The notes: generated by a model from the letters alone, not told the origin. Shown: positions 1 to 15,155, counted from the stretch's first letter. The stretch: 64,000 bases of DNA from Prosapia bicincta (GCA_036971475.1 JBAIZL010000001.1:144072692-144136691); one strand, 5' to 3'. Program-made: numbers and translations.

Positions 1-1600
1 CCTATAAAATGTTTGTTATATTCTACTCGTAACGTAAGCTATAAGTAAAAACTCGCCACTAGTTACTTCAATGTATTATAATGTAAATAACTAAATAACG
101 GTTCACAATAGTTTCCGCTGTCCATTCACTTGTGGAGCCATAAAGAAGATGTCCGAATAATAACAGCACATGTGGTCCGGGAAATAAAGATGAAGAGAGT
201 GCGAAGTATTGACAAGTGATTTTTTAAATCAAAATTAATAATGCAATGCAATATTTGAATTTTATAAAATTAGTTTGGTAAATAATTGTTTTAAAACGGA
301 AATTTAACAAACATGAACAATGATTTCACTCGAACCAACTTTGCTGATTATACCTAAAGCATTAGTACGTGAAATGTACAATTGCAATGTTTAAATAACT
401 TTTTAATATCATGCAATAGGTCAGTTTTAAAAAACTAAATTTAGAAAAGCTATTAAATAGTAAGTTAAATTTGAAATATATAAACATTTTTAATTACAAA
501 GGAAGTATGTATTAACAAAAATTAATGCAATTTGGAGACATTTAGATCTAAAGTCGTCATTTTTGTTCAAAATAAATCGGGAAAGAATAAATAGTAGCCT
601 ACAATATAAATACTCAGAATTGTTATGAAATAATAGTGAATAATGTGGAATTTATTAAAGAGTAAGAACTATGATAAGTAATAATACTGGTAATAATAGA
701 TTTTGCTGCGGTTAATTTTTAACATGAAATAGTATAAAACACAAATATGATTTGTAGTCGAAATAAATAAGATAAACAAGATTAATTAAAGATATAATTA
801 TTTTAAATATTTAATATTTATAATATTAGAAATGATAACACCAGACAAAGACGTTATATCACAAAAATGTCTATTGATGTAAATAATGCAACAAGAAAAT
901 TATATGTAATTAAACATTTTAAGAAAGCAAATTATGAGAAACAATACATTAAAAAAACAAATTATCTGTGTTATGTTTTATAATAATTGAAGTTTATTTA
1001 ATATTTCGAATCAACAATGTTATCATACAGATATTGAAAAAAATCATTTCTAACATATCCTGTATTGACAGATTAATAAAAACTAGTAGATGTAATGGTT
1101 GCCAAACTTTATTTAAATATAGTTTCAGATGATACATTAGTATTTGCTAAGAAATAGAGTTCTAATGTTTTAACTCCATAAAAACTTACACTTAATAATC
1201 AATAAAGTAATAAATAATGATCTCGTCGAAATTAGTTGGCTTCAAAATAAAGTCAAAGAACTAGTTCAACTGGCAAATCCTGCTTTAAAAAACACAGGTG
1301 TCTAAAAATTGTAAGTTAAGAAGGATCATATTTTGTCTGACCTAACTGATATCACATTCGACAAATTACGAACGCCAAGTTACTCTATATGTTCCAGTGT
1401 TTCATTAAATTAGTATGTTTTCAACAGTTCCAATATACTGACATATATAGGTATAGGCAATAACAATTACCTTGTTAGCCGAACTCCCTTTGAATGAAAC
1501 CGAAAAGTGGTTTTGGCTGATTGAAAAGGGTTATCTTCTGGAATAAGCCGTGTGTGAAAGGCTGTGTGAAAAGATGAGGGGTTAAGAGGGTTCGTTGCAA
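1..1600. other. AT-rich DNA without recognisable gene
   Basis: No ORF with protein-like composition, no RNA gene and no repeat with clear boundaries was seen. Frames are closed by frequent stops, as expected of AT-rich intergenic or intronic DNA. Confidence 0.5.
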
Positions 1601-4304
<2,704 letters not shown>

Positions 4305-4308
4305 TGAA

Positions 4309-4319
4309 AATATATATGC

Positions 4320-4391
<72 letters not shown>
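4309..4391. repeat. (TA)n microsatellite
   Basis: Nearly pure TA dinucleotide run with a few TGCA/AAA interruptions at its left edge. The minus-strand open frame of Tyr-Ile repeats across it is an artefact. Confidence 0.97.
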
Positions 4392-4393
<2 letters not shown>

Positions 4394-7300
4394 TGTAATA
4401 AAAGGTAAATATTTTAGCAAATATCATTTACTGTAATGTTTATTGTAACAACTCCTCACCTAAGTAATATATTACCATATTTGCTATGAGTTTCATTATG
4501 AATTTACTTTTCTAAATGTTATGACTACAAACCATGTTATTGGAATTTTTTACAAAATTAAACAAAATGGGCATATGCATTAGGAGATAGGAATCCCAGT
4601 ATATCTCCTACGTGTAAGTGACCATGTACTTCAGGGCGAGGTTGTAACTTAACTTTAATCTAAAATGAGATTACATTTAATTAATTCCAGATCTACGTTC
4701 CGTTTTTGGGTGGTTCAGATGTCTGTGCTTTGCGTTACATTGAGGTACCTTCTCAAATTAACATTTATTTAATATTTATTTCTACAACTTTCCTCATTAA
4801 TTTATTCGGATCTGCGTAGCGTAAGGGGTTAAGGTTGTCAAAGTCTATTTAAGCGGGAATTAAACACCCCTGCTCAACCCTAGCCTGAATAGATAATGTT
4901 ATTTTAGCCCCAAACTGATTTTTTTTCTCAATTTGAAATATTTAGGCTTTATAAACTTTCGTTTTAAAGTTTTTTAAAACAAATGGAGACAAAACTAATA
5001 TTTAAAGATTGTTCTCCTTTGCAAACAAAGGTTGTGGTTTGTTGTACCTTATTTGTAAATGTGTTGAGTCTCAACGCAAATTCTTTTAGTAAACTAAGAA
5101 TAATATTTCATCGTAATAAGGTTTTATTTATTTGTAAAACATGTTAGAAAACTGCTACCAATAAATTTTGGCTTCTATTCCCAAATAAAACGTACATATA
5201 GGTGAGAGCGTATATCGTTGAAGAATGAAGAATTTTCTGTCATTGACAATCAAAATATCTGGTACGTTTTGACAAAACCATTGAGTGCTTTTGCGACGAC
5301 ATTTTCTACTAGAGAATAGCTTTATTTATTCAATTCTTCCGTTTTTTTATGGATTCCCACCAGATCTTTTTTATACATGGTTTTCCTCCATTTCTGAATA
5401 CTTTTATTTCAACCCTCAATTACATTTCTTGTAGCAAAAATTTCGTTCTTATTTTTCTTTTAAATTTGGTTTTCAACGAACTTTTATCATTTTAAAGATA
5501 CGATTATCGCATATTAGTTTCCTATGATGCTATTCGTCCTTAGGCAAAATGTGTAACATTACATGGCTTTCTGCCTTCTGTAAAATAATTTATCAATAAT
5601 ATATTGAGTGACCAAAATATATTTTGGCTATATTTGCCCTATTACAAAAGTTGTATTCATAATTAAGTATATCCGACGTAAGAGTTAGTCATATTTACAA
5701 TACTACTAAAACATCCAGCCGAAAATTCACTAAAAATGTGTATTTAAAATTTTAGTATGTCAGATGTTTTCTATAGATTTTCATTTCAAATTCTACGAAA
5801 CCTAATTCGGTAATTAAAATTCTAGCATTTATTCATTTAACACGTTATACGGATAAAGTGATATCAAATTATAAGTTTGCTGTGTTATGAATATTCACTT
5901 GTTAGACGAAAAAGATGCATTGGTATTTTTAATGGGCAAATTTAAATGTAATATGCCAATAAACAAAAAGTGTTATGTGAGGATATTTTAGCCTAATTAA
6001 TATTAGACATTTTAAAACAATGTAATATGTATTTTTGCTTTATGGGAATTTCTCCCATTTCAGTTATTCCTTTTACAATACGGAAACAAGTAACTAAGAT
6101 GAATAAAAGGAAAGCACCATTTGGTAATTTCTTGATATTAAAAACTACCATCATTTATTTAATGAAATGCTTAATCATCATGAATGTCTTAACCAGTTAG
6201 GATGAGATGGAAAACAGATTTGTTTTCTCAAGTTGGAGAGAATCATTCTGAACACTAAATATCTCTCTTAGAGAGTCTCAAGATTTATCAATGTTAGTTT
6301 TATGAACTACAAGGAACGGTTATAGGCTCAGTTTAATTTATTATGGGTCAGAGGTATAGGTCTTGTATTTGATGTAACAAACTAAAAGTAACAAACTAAA
6401 AAACTATGAAAAGCTTTACTCGATTTATTAAATGTCTTATGCTGTACTCTGAATAATTTGGACGTCATTTATTGTCAGCCAGGATTGTTTCACATGTTGA
6501 TAGTTAACATGATTACCAACTAATATGTTCATCAGCTTTTCTAGCTCTCCTTTAAAAGTGATAGTTCTGATGTGAACTTCATGAATTATAATTAAATAAG
6601 GATGTGCTAAAAAGTTAGGAATAAACTTTTTTTGCAAACGTTAACGTTTTGTAGAAAATACTTCACGGTAATGAGTAACTATATTGCATGTAATTGTAAT
6701 TAGGTCGTGTATTGAGGAAATAAAAAGGCATCACAACCAAGTTGTAACAGACTCAACACCTGGTGTAGTTACATATTGCTTCTAGTAAAAAAAAGAAAAA
6801 ATATAATCTTCATTTTCAACATTTTCCTCCCAGTTAGAGATTCAATGTGCTGGTACACACGTAAAAAATATTAGCAGGGGAAACACGAAAAAAAGGAATA
6901 TAAAATGAATCTGGATTCTTATTCCCACAAAAAGAAGGCATTATTTTCTTAAGATGAATCTCTTAAAATATAAATTTTTTTTATTATATAAAAGGATCTG
7001 AGGATCTAGATGAAAAACGTACCATAAATAGACGGAAATATAGTTTTCCATTTATTACGTTGTTTTTAAAAAGGTAAAATAAAACGTTCCCAAAGCATAT
7101 AAATGTATTTTACTGAGACATATCTGTAAACAAATATTTTTTGGAAAATTGGTCTCAGTATATATTTTTATACAAAAACTAGTATATTTTATAGGGAAAT
7201 ATTAGTTTGTTTGTATTAGATAATCTAGGTTATATGACTAACTTTGTATGGGAAGGAATAGAGATAAATTACCCTTATGTATAATAACGACATACCAACA

Positions 7301-7975
7301 GAATAAAACTATAAACATAACAAAAATTAAAATCAAACAAAATGAAAGAGATAACAAAAATTTATGAACATGGGCATTAACCATTTATTTCATAAAATTA
7401 GTTTCCAAACTTTCTTCAGTAATTAGCATCAATGATCCACGTGGAAAGAATATTTTCAGTCCGTTTTATTATATTATTGTTTTGAATATTTTCAAGTAAT
7501 AGACGTTAAATATAAATAAAATTATGTAGGTATGAAATTTAAAAAAAAAGATAAACTACTAAAGGAAAGTAAATAATAATAATAATAACAATGATTTTAC
7601 TCATATTCGTTAGTTTAATCAATGGTTATTAAAACGGTAATATTTCTCTTGTTAACTCTTAGAATAAATTTATAAAAAAAATTTGATTTTAAAGTGAGTT
7701 AAGATTTTTAAAAATAAAAGAAAACGTAACTGGTGTTGAGAGGCAAAGCCAAAAACACTTTCAATATTTAAAACCAAATTAAAAGATGCGGGGATATTTG
7801 GAAGCTGTTATGTTTAACATAACCCAATACAGGCTTTACTTTCTTGAGTATATCTTAGAGTTTTGTTGTAGGTACCGGTACACTTAAGTATGTAATATAA
7901 AATCACTAGAACGTCTACTGAACCATTCATACAGTAACGTGCTTTTCTTTAAATTAAATATAATTAAATTTAACC
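4392..7975. other. AT-rich DNA without recognisable gene
   Basis: Only short frames and homopolymer runs were seen, with a small (AAT)n run near 7576. The 66-codon frame at 6437-6637 (minus) shows no family features. Confidence 0.45.
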
Positions 7976-8358
7976 ATTGCAAATGCTTCAGAGAGGGACT
8001 CCTTATAGGCCAACCTTTGTCCCTTGCAAGGTTAGGTACGGCACAGTTCATTTCAAGACGTCAGTAAAACGACATCAATCTCGTCACTCTCGACGTGACG
8101 TAGTTTCTCGTGAGTTCTAAGCAAGGCTCGGTTTAGATCACACATATTTCCCGATACGCTCTACGTGACCTAGATATTTCTTTCTTTGTTTCTCCCGTCG
8201 TGTGGCGAAGATATTATTAGCATAAATAGTGACTATTTTGAATTACATGTGATTTCTCTTAAGTTACTTATGTAAGTGATAACTGCGTGAAAGGGTGCAC
8301 CCGAACAACTGTCCGTCATCCGACAGGTAGGACAAGTGGCGGTACTCCGCCTAGTGAG
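7976..8358 (+). promoter_or_regulatory. CpG-rich patch, possible promoter/first exon
   Basis: This stretch is clearly richer in G, C and CpG than its surroundings (clusters of ACGT, TCGT and CGAC between about 8055 and 8110, and again at 8290-8350). A TCAGT initiator-like pentamer lies near 8060. The patch ends at GTGAG followed by GTATGT near 8357, a good match to a splice donor. No long ORF is present. A non-coding first exon with its promoter would fit, but so would an old GC-rich repeat; the call rests on composition and one donor-like site only. Confidence 0.2.
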
Positions 8359-10017
8359 GTATGTGCAATAGCTGTTAACTTTTTCATTGATTGAGTATTT
8401 AAGGTCTTCCGGAAAACTATGCCGTTACATGGCAAAATATTTAACACATAGGCCCTACCTTTTATAATGTAAAATTTAGTCGGTACCCAGAAGGTTTATT
8501 CCCAACCTCCTAATGTTTTTCACACAAACACAAAACTTCAGTCGTGTTATAATTAGTAGTAGGCAGTGAACTTTGGTTAAAACTGATATTTATAAAGAAA
8601 ATATTTCTTAGCTTTTTAGTAAACTATAGCTTTTTACGATCTATATATGCCTTCTGATTGCGCTAATATTTCGGACACGGGAAATATGGGTTCCTCCTTC
8701 ACTGCCTTAACGTTCAACTGCTAGATACAGCGCTTTTATTATTCCAATAGTTCCTATCATAATGGAAATGTTAGGAGGAGAATTTGTACCAAAGTAACAT
8801 ATTTTCAATACATCTCATATTTCTACTCTGGTTTCATTATCCTCTAGAAATTATTAATAGCTTTTGTATGACATTGATGTTTTGGAAAGGACAATACTTT
8901 CTTAGGAGGAAAGTCAGCATAATAAATTTCATTATATTAAAGCACGAAACCGGAAATGATCGTGAGATATTATTCCAAGAATTTTCTAGTTATTATACGT
9001 TCGCTTTGCTTTTGAACTCTTTACCGATGCATCGTCGCGTGTTACTACTTACATTCGCGTTCCCTTATATGCTCCACTGTGTTTAACTTTATCAATGTTT
9101 TGCAGTTTCGGGGAGATAAGGGAGGTAAATTCATAAATTCGTTCAGGAAATAAAGATTAATGAATGGGGCACCTATATAACGGTCAACCAAATATTGGTT
9201 CTATTAATCATCTGTTTATCTAAGAAACTTTCTTTCCACCAAGGGTTACTCAAGGGTAGTATTATTGAGAGGTACGCTATTTTCCACGTCTCTACAGTCT
9301 ATTTATATTATACAGTTAAAAGGGATAAAACAATGTTTCATTTTTTATACTATGTTTAAAAATACTTTATAAACCTAACAGGAATGTGTATATGAAAAAC
9401 AAAAATTACTGACTTCACAGAAGTGGTTTTATGACATGAGGTCGTGTAATACATAAAAAAAACATAACGTATTATAAAAGTCATACAACAATGTTTTACA
9501 AGAAGAACACAGCTTTAACTGAAAAAAAATAGAAGATAAAAATAAGTGTTTAATGTATAGATATTTTTTCCGTCATATTTTTAGGTAATGCTCAAAGCTA
9601 TTATTGCTATTGAATATTAATATTGTTAATTTGTTAAATATTATATAACATTAAGTGAGGTAGATTATATATTTGATAAATATGATTAGAAGAATAGCAA
9701 ATCCAGTTGACAACTATCAATAATTACTACCGAGAAAACATTGAGCATGGAAATTATGTAAACTACGACTAATGTACTCGTTTACTACTAGACGCTAGTA
9801 GTCATTAAATTATAAGATGTATTATTTATATTATACTTTTGTTTGTATTAAATTATACATTTATAACAATTATTATATTTAGTACACTACATGAACGTAT
9901 GTAGCGTAACGTATGAAATATTCCTCCTTTAGAAGTCTTAATTTCAGCTGTCTATATTTTACAATAGAAATTCGCCCTATCTAGGTTTCGACCAATATAT
10001 ATATATATTAAATATGG
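8359..10017. other. AT-rich DNA without recognisable gene
   Basis: A 100-codon open frame at 8784-9086 (plus) begins with TTG, not ATG, and has no recognisable motif. Nothing else was seen. Confidence 0.4.
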
Positions 10018-10253
10018 TGATATGTTTTCTTGTAATATAGTTAATAAATTAAAAATATTTCAAAAACAAGAATACTTTTAATGAATATATTTGTTCAAAG
10101 CTTTTCGCCGATAAAATAATACCAGCATCTTCAGGAAAATAACTATCCTAAAGATAATTATTCTCCTGAAGATGCTGGTACTGTTTTATCGGCGAAAAGC
10201 TTTGAATAAATATATTCATTAAAAGTATTCTTGTTTTTGAAATATTTTTGATT

Positions 10254-10259
<6 letters not shown>
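10018..10259. repeat. Palindromic repeat, family A
   Basis: Two arms of about 95 bp (from about 10043 and up to about 10258) are inverted copies around a short centre near 10136-10160. Each arm carries the core CTGAAGAT, then a GCTGGTA/TATCGGC stem, then GAAAAGC (10166-10200 plus; 10100-10134 minus). The outer ends run into TA-rich DNA. A second, more diverged copy is at 58.18-58.40 kb. It abuts the Penelope-like terminus through a TA tract, and a half copy lies past the other end of that element, so the two may belong to one unit. Confidence 0.85.

Positions 10260-10308
<49 letters not shown>
10260..10308. repeat. (TA)n microsatellite
   Basis: Pure TA run between palindrome family A and the left Penelope-like terminus. 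Confidence 0.95.
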
Positions 10309-10309
<1 letters not shown>

Positions 10310-10624
10310 TGATACGTATTCCTTCACGGATGGAAAAATATGATGAATAGTTACTATCTGGAGTACATCCGTTCATTTTGCAGTCCATAAATTCGCAGTT
10401 CCGACGTTTCGCTAGAATCTCATCCAGCATTGACGAGGTGAACCCAACAACAGTAGAAGAGCGGTTGAAGAGCGCAGATAACTCGGCTACTATATATAGA
10501 GGGATGAAGCCACGCCCATTGATGTCAATACACACACTGACGCCAATCCATACACACCTGATCGAAACAATTACTCACATTCCTTTGCCTTTGTTCACGT
10601 TTCTGTCGATAAAATCTATCGATG
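10301..10624 (-). repeat. Left inverted terminus of the Penelope-like element
   Basis: Reads, on the minus strand, as the same sequence found on the plus strand at 12708-13050. It starts at CATCGATAGATTTTATC and ends at ATCAGCATATATA. It contains the hairpin motif GCTGGA, loop, TCTAGC, then GAAACG (minus, about 10400-10437). It begins immediately after the stop of the GIY-YIG frame. Confidence 0.9.
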
Positions 10625-12700
10625 ACACTTCCAGACTGCGGGCAAATTCAAAGTATCATCGCGTTTGTTAAGACTCCCTTGCTTCTCTATTTCGATTGCC
10701 TCACGAATAATTCTAATCCTGTAGTTTTCCACTTGAGCAATCTGTCGGCAAGATTGGAAATCAATGGTATCCCCTGTATCGCAGTGGTGCCTGTACAGAG
10801 CCGAGGTTTTCTGCTTGTTTTTAAGGCCCAGTTTGAACTCCACAAGCCTAGCTGAGATACGTCTGTTTGGCTGGCCAATGTACGATTTCTTACAAAATTC
10901 ACAAGAAACGCTGTAAACGCCATGGTTTACCAAGGAGATCTAATCTTTGGCGTTACCAACAACCTTGTCGATGGCGAGGAAAGGTTTGTAAGAGGAACGT
11001 CCCCTCCCAAAGAGTCTGCCAATCCTATCAGTGGTTCCTTTAATAAAGGGCAGAATAACAGTACCAGCTATCTCAGTCTCTTTTTCATCCACACCAACAG
11101 GAAGGCCACTTTGGCGGTGCAACGCTTTATTAATGGCATATTCCTTATAGCAATTGCTTCTAAGCACCTCTCTCATAGTAATAAGTTCCTGGCCCCTCGA
11201 ATCGATATCTGTTTACTTGTGAGACCGAGAGAAGAGCGTGTCAGCGACAGCCTGGATCTGAGATGGGTGGTGATGTGACTCAGCTTTAAGAAATCTATTG
11301 GTATGAGTCGGTTTTCTGTAGACCGAATGGTGAACACAACCATTCTGACCCTTCCTAACCAAGACGTCCAGAAACGGCAAAAAGTTATCACTCTCTAGTT
11401 CCAAAGTGAAAAATATCCTGGAGTGGCGAGAGTTGAGGTACGTAAGAAACTTATCAATTTCTGTGCCAGCATGTTGCCAAATCATAAAGACGTCGTCCAC
11501 ATAAAGAAATCAAGCTTTAGGCTTGAGAAAAGCATCATTCAGGGCGTCTTGCTTAAAGAACGTCATAACAATATTGGCTGCAGCTGGAGAAAGTGAAGAT
11601 CCCATAGGGGCAACATCAATTTGCCTGTAAAACTGTTCATTATACAAAAAGTAAGTGTTTTTTGAGACAGTACCTAGCCAGATCCAAGATATGCGCAGGG
11701 AGCTCTTCAAAAATAGACATCCTCTGAAGCACTTTATCAATGGGAACGCTAGGGAACAATGACTTGACATCAAAGCTAGCCATTATGTCACTTTCTTCAA
11801 CTTGGATTCCTTGCAGCACTTGGACAAAATGTTCAGAGTTCTTGATATAGGCGTCAGCCTTCTGAACTAATGGCCGCATACGTTTAGCCAAATTTTTCTC
11901 CAGTTTCTGAAGAGGAGAACTAATAGCACTCACTATAGGTCTCATAGGAGGGGTTTATGGATTTTAGATAAACCATATAACTTAGGACATCTACTAGATT
12001 TTTCCCGAGGAATTATCCTGGATTGAGTTTCCTCATCGATAGGAGTCTGTTTAATAATCCGCCTGTTAGTCTTTTCCAAGTAGGTGGTCAGATCGTTCTT
12101 AACATCTTTGTAATTTTCATCATTAAGGATCTCCTTCATCTTGTCTATATAATCTGAAATATTTAAAACAACAGTAGCTTTACCCTTATCAGCCGGCAGT
12201 ATAGTAATGTCTCTATTATTTTTTAGTTTGAAAAGGGCTCTCTTTTCTCCAGGGCTGAGATTAGGCTTAGGAATTCTGCTAGTACGTAAAATACTAGCAA
12301 CCTATTTACGAATCTCTTCAGCTTCAGTTTTATCCATGTAGGCGATAGATGTTTCAACCTCAGATATTATTTCCTCTAAAGGACGCCTGTTAGGAACAAT
12401 GACAAAGTTAAACCCTTTACATAGGACAGAGATTTCAGCATCACTGAGGCTGTAGCTAGAGATGTTCTTCACAACCAAGTCAGGATCCAGAGTCTGACGA
12501 TGAATTTCAGAGGTTTTAGCAGTAAAGGTATTAAACTTTTTCACGTGTTACTCAGTTTTCAGACTTATATTGGTTTCTGATCTCCAAGCCACTAGAGTAT
12601 CGATACGATCCCACAAATTACGATAAACAACATTGCTAAGGTCAATGTGCAAAGTGAAAAGTTCCCTTTCAGTGGAAGTGTGGAAGTTCCGCAGTGTGGA
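10616..12700 (-). pseudogene. Penelope-like reverse transcriptase/GIY-YIG endonuclease, broken
   Basis: Read on the minus strand from about 12690 to 10616. PLE signatures appear in order: PADKGKATVV (about 12.2 kb), LYGLSKIHKP (about 11.95-11.98 kb), a MGSSLSP motif (about 11.6 kb), the catalytic FLYVDD box (about 11490-11510), FLDVLV with YRKPTHTNRF (about 11.30-11.36 kb), then a C-terminal GIY-YIG domain with GVYSV (about 10911-10922) and YIGQ (about 10870-10882). The frame is interrupted by stops at 12548-12550, 12302-12304, 11510-11512, 11213-11215 and 10940-10942. The segment between about 11942 and 11680 is in another frame, while the sequence on both sides shares one frame, so two opposite indels are present. 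PLE proteins normally copy RNA at a nicked or telomeric 3' end; this copy cannot be functional. Confidence 0.9.
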
Positions 12701-12707
12701 AGTGTGT

Positions 12708-13050
12708 CATCGATAGATTTTATCTACAGAAAGGTGAACAAAGGCAGAGAAATGTGAGTAATTGATTGGATCAGGTGTGTGTGGATTGACGTCAATGAGT
12801 GGATTGACGTCAGTCTGTGTATTGACGTCAATGGGCGTGGCTTCATTCCTCTATATATAGGAGCCGAGTTTTCTGCGCTGTTCACTCGCTCTTCTACTAT
12901 TGTTGGGTTCGCCTCGTCAATGCTGGATGAGATTCTAGCGAAACGTCGGAACTGCGAATTTATGGACTGCAGAATGAACGGATGTACTCCAGATAGTATC
13001 TATTCATCATTTTTTTTCCATCCGTGAAGGAATAAGTATCAGCATATATA
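12708..13050 (+). repeat. Right inverted terminus of the Penelope-like element
   Basis: Inverted copy of 10301-10624, with an extra partial repeat of the segment GATTGACGTCA near 12784-12830. A TATATATA box lies near 12850. The hairpin motif GCTGGA, loop, TCTAGC followed by GAAACGTCGG is at about 12914-12950. An open frame through both termini encodes nearly the same 60-odd residues, but this is more likely conserved repeat DNA than a gene. Confidence 0.9.
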
Positions 13051-13185
13051 TAAATAATAAATCAAAAATATTTCATAAACAAGAATACTTTTAATGTATA
13101 TATTTATACATATGTATATATGTATGTATAAATATATACATATACATATATATACATATATTGCATATATTTATATGTATTTATA
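13051..13185. repeat. Half copy of palindrome family A, then TA-rich DNA
   Basis: Positions 13053-13100 match the outer arm of palindrome A (AAATCAAAAATATTTC... ACAAGAATACTTTTAAT) in inverted orientation relative to the copy left of the element. Degenerate ATATACATATGTA repeats follow. Confidence 0.7.
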
Positions 13186-13399
13186 CATTGCAACAAAATA
13201 AATTTGGCAATTGGTATAAATTTAGCATCAATTCTATTTCTAAATAAACATATGATTTAGGCCTATAGCTTACATTATTGTGATTTTCATTCCTGATTGT
13301 GTTGGTACTGTTTGCCAACGAAAAGCTTTGGATATAAAGTAATAAATATTCTTGTATTTGAATAACCTGTGTTGTTTTAAATTATTAAACAAGAAAACG

Positions 13400-13480
<81 letters not shown>

Positions 13481-13530
13481 GGTATTCAAATACAAGAATA
13501 TTTATTAATTTATATTCAAACCTAATACAT
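13186..13530. repeat. Palindrome family B pieces around a (TA)n tract
   Basis: 13186-13403 is the right arm of family B, with a weakened core copy at 13293-13325 (CTGATTGTG, stem, CGAAAAGC). A pure TA run fills 13404-13481. A short left-arm piece (ATTCAAATACAAGAATATTT) follows at about 13484-13515. Confidence 0.8.
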
Positions 13531-14750
13531 AATAGGTACTTAGTTAATTTTCTTTTCTATTATGGTAAAATAAACAATGTTAATAACAAGTTTCATTTTC
13601 AAATTTTTTTTTCTCTATATGTTTCAGTAAATAAGCCATCATTATCACTGATGACGTAATTATTATTCAAATTCATACAAAAAACAGTTTATTGGTTTTG
13701 AGATGATTTAATTTATTTTTAAATGATTGGTAAAAAAGCCTAGCAATTTGACTTCAATAACTTCACTAAAATATTTCTATTTATCGATTCTTTTAAATAA
13801 TAATCTTGTACTGTGTTGTCTGTTGATCAAACAAAATGTTTAATTTTGTTTAACTAGTAATTTAGTGGTGTTATGTGAAAGAAAATATATTGTTTTTATG
13901 AAGTGAATGATTCACCCGTGATTTATTAGGAGCCTAATACTACAATTTCTAAAAAGGTGAACTCTTGAATCTTTAGGTTTTCAATAAAATAAAGGTTAAT
14001 AATTACAGTGTTATTTGCGCTTTCTCTCAGGTTGTTATTATAGATATTTTACAAATTAGAAAGTGATGAAAAAAACCTAGAAAAATATTGTATACCAATC
14101 AATTAAAAGTTTTTCTGAATTTATTTAGTTATTAATCTCTGTTGGATAATGTTAATGTAAGAAGAATGTACTTATTGTTTGTTGAGTTCCTGGAATGTTG
14201 ACTTGTGATAGCTACCTCGCTGCAATTTTTCCCATAACGAACTTATTTACCCTTTTCTATCCTAAATCATTTAAGTCGCACTTTTAAATTTTACTCTTAA
14301 AAAAACTTACAATTCTTTAATTCTAATAAACAAATTTACGCCTTAATAACATTGCTGACACTTGTTCCCGCTCAATACGTCTGCCCTGTTCTGAAGCTCC
14401 TCCAAGAATTCTAATCCGATTAGTTTTCAAACATCACCTCAACACATCACCAAACATCTCCCCCTTCACATATTATAGTTAAATCTGGTTTTCATACATT
14501 TTACAAATAGTTTACTTTAACGGTACAGTGTTACTACATCCCAGGTATTTTGGTCCTTGTAAACTTCCATCTTAGAATACTTAGAACCTTCCATTGTAAC
14601 AGTTTCCAGAGACCCTTTGTGACTATACCCAAAATAGAACAATGGTTAAGTACTTTAACGCTCTTTCCACATGATTTCTACAGACTATGATTCTTTTTGG
14701 ATACCACTAAATTTAGTGCTTATATATATAGTTATATAGTGCTTTAGTAA
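13531..14750. other. AT-rich DNA without recognisable gene
   Basis: No ORF or repeat boundary was recognised. Confidence 0.45.
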
Positions 14751-14751
14751 G

Positions 14752-14754
<3 letters not shown>

Positions 14755-14798
<44 letters not shown>

Positions 14799-14869
14799 CT
14801 TTGCAACACTGTTTCTTGTATTCACTTATCACTTTCACTAAATTTATTGTATAGCCTCATACGTTTATG

Positions 14870-14956
<87 letters not shown>

Positions 14957-15152
14957 CTTTGCAACACTGTTTCTTGTATTCACTTATCACTTTCACTATA
15001 TGTACTTAAACAAGACTCTTACTTGGTATTTATGCGAGTCAACGTTCAAAGATTGGTCGTATCTCCATCATCGGGCATCACTGACCGGGGGTTGTAGTCT
15101 ATTGACTCGTATAAATACCAAATAAGATTCTTGTTTAAGTACATATAGTGAA
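14755..15152. repeat. TA tracts, direct repeat and palindrome family D
   Basis: Two TA runs (14755-14797 and 14875-14956) are each followed by the same ~43 bp segment beginning AGCTTTGCAACACTGTTTC (14798 and 14954). The second copy leads into a palindrome at about 14992-15152, with arms ACTATATGTACTTAAACAAG and its complement. The centre, read on the minus strand, has CCCGATGATGG ... CC ... GAACGTTGACTCG, a weakened version of the core seen in families A-C. Confidence 0.8.
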
Positions 15153-15155
15153 AAT

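Larger units (their letters stand above)
10301..13050 (-). mobile_element. Decayed Penelope-like retroelement with inverted termini
   Basis: This is a retroelement copy of about 2.75 kb. Its termini (10301-10624 and 12708-13050) are inverted copies of each other, an arrangement known for some Penelope-like element (PLE) terminal repeats. Between them, on the minus strand, lies one long but broken frame with PLE-type reverse transcriptase followed by a GIY-YIG endonuclease. Five in-frame stops and two compensating frameshifts make it inactive. TA tracts and pieces of palindrome family A lie immediately outside both termini. Fragments of the same termini recur at 17.3, 20.2-21.0 and 41.3 kb, so the family has been active in this genome. 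Confidence 0.85.

Noticed and set aside
8784..9086. 100-codon plus-strand frame
   Set aside because: Begins with TTG rather than ATG, and has no domain and no neighbouring gene signals.
10158..10535. Open frames through both PLE termini (10158-10535 minus, 12779-13027 plus) encoding similar peptides
   Set aside because: The similarity follows from the inverted terminal repeat at DNA level; the frames run into TA repeats and lack conserved-protein features.
10378..11278. Plus-strand frames opposite the PLE coding region (10378-10671, 10622-10855, 10922-11278)
   Set aside because: They are antisense shadows of the minus-strand RT/GIY-YIG frame.
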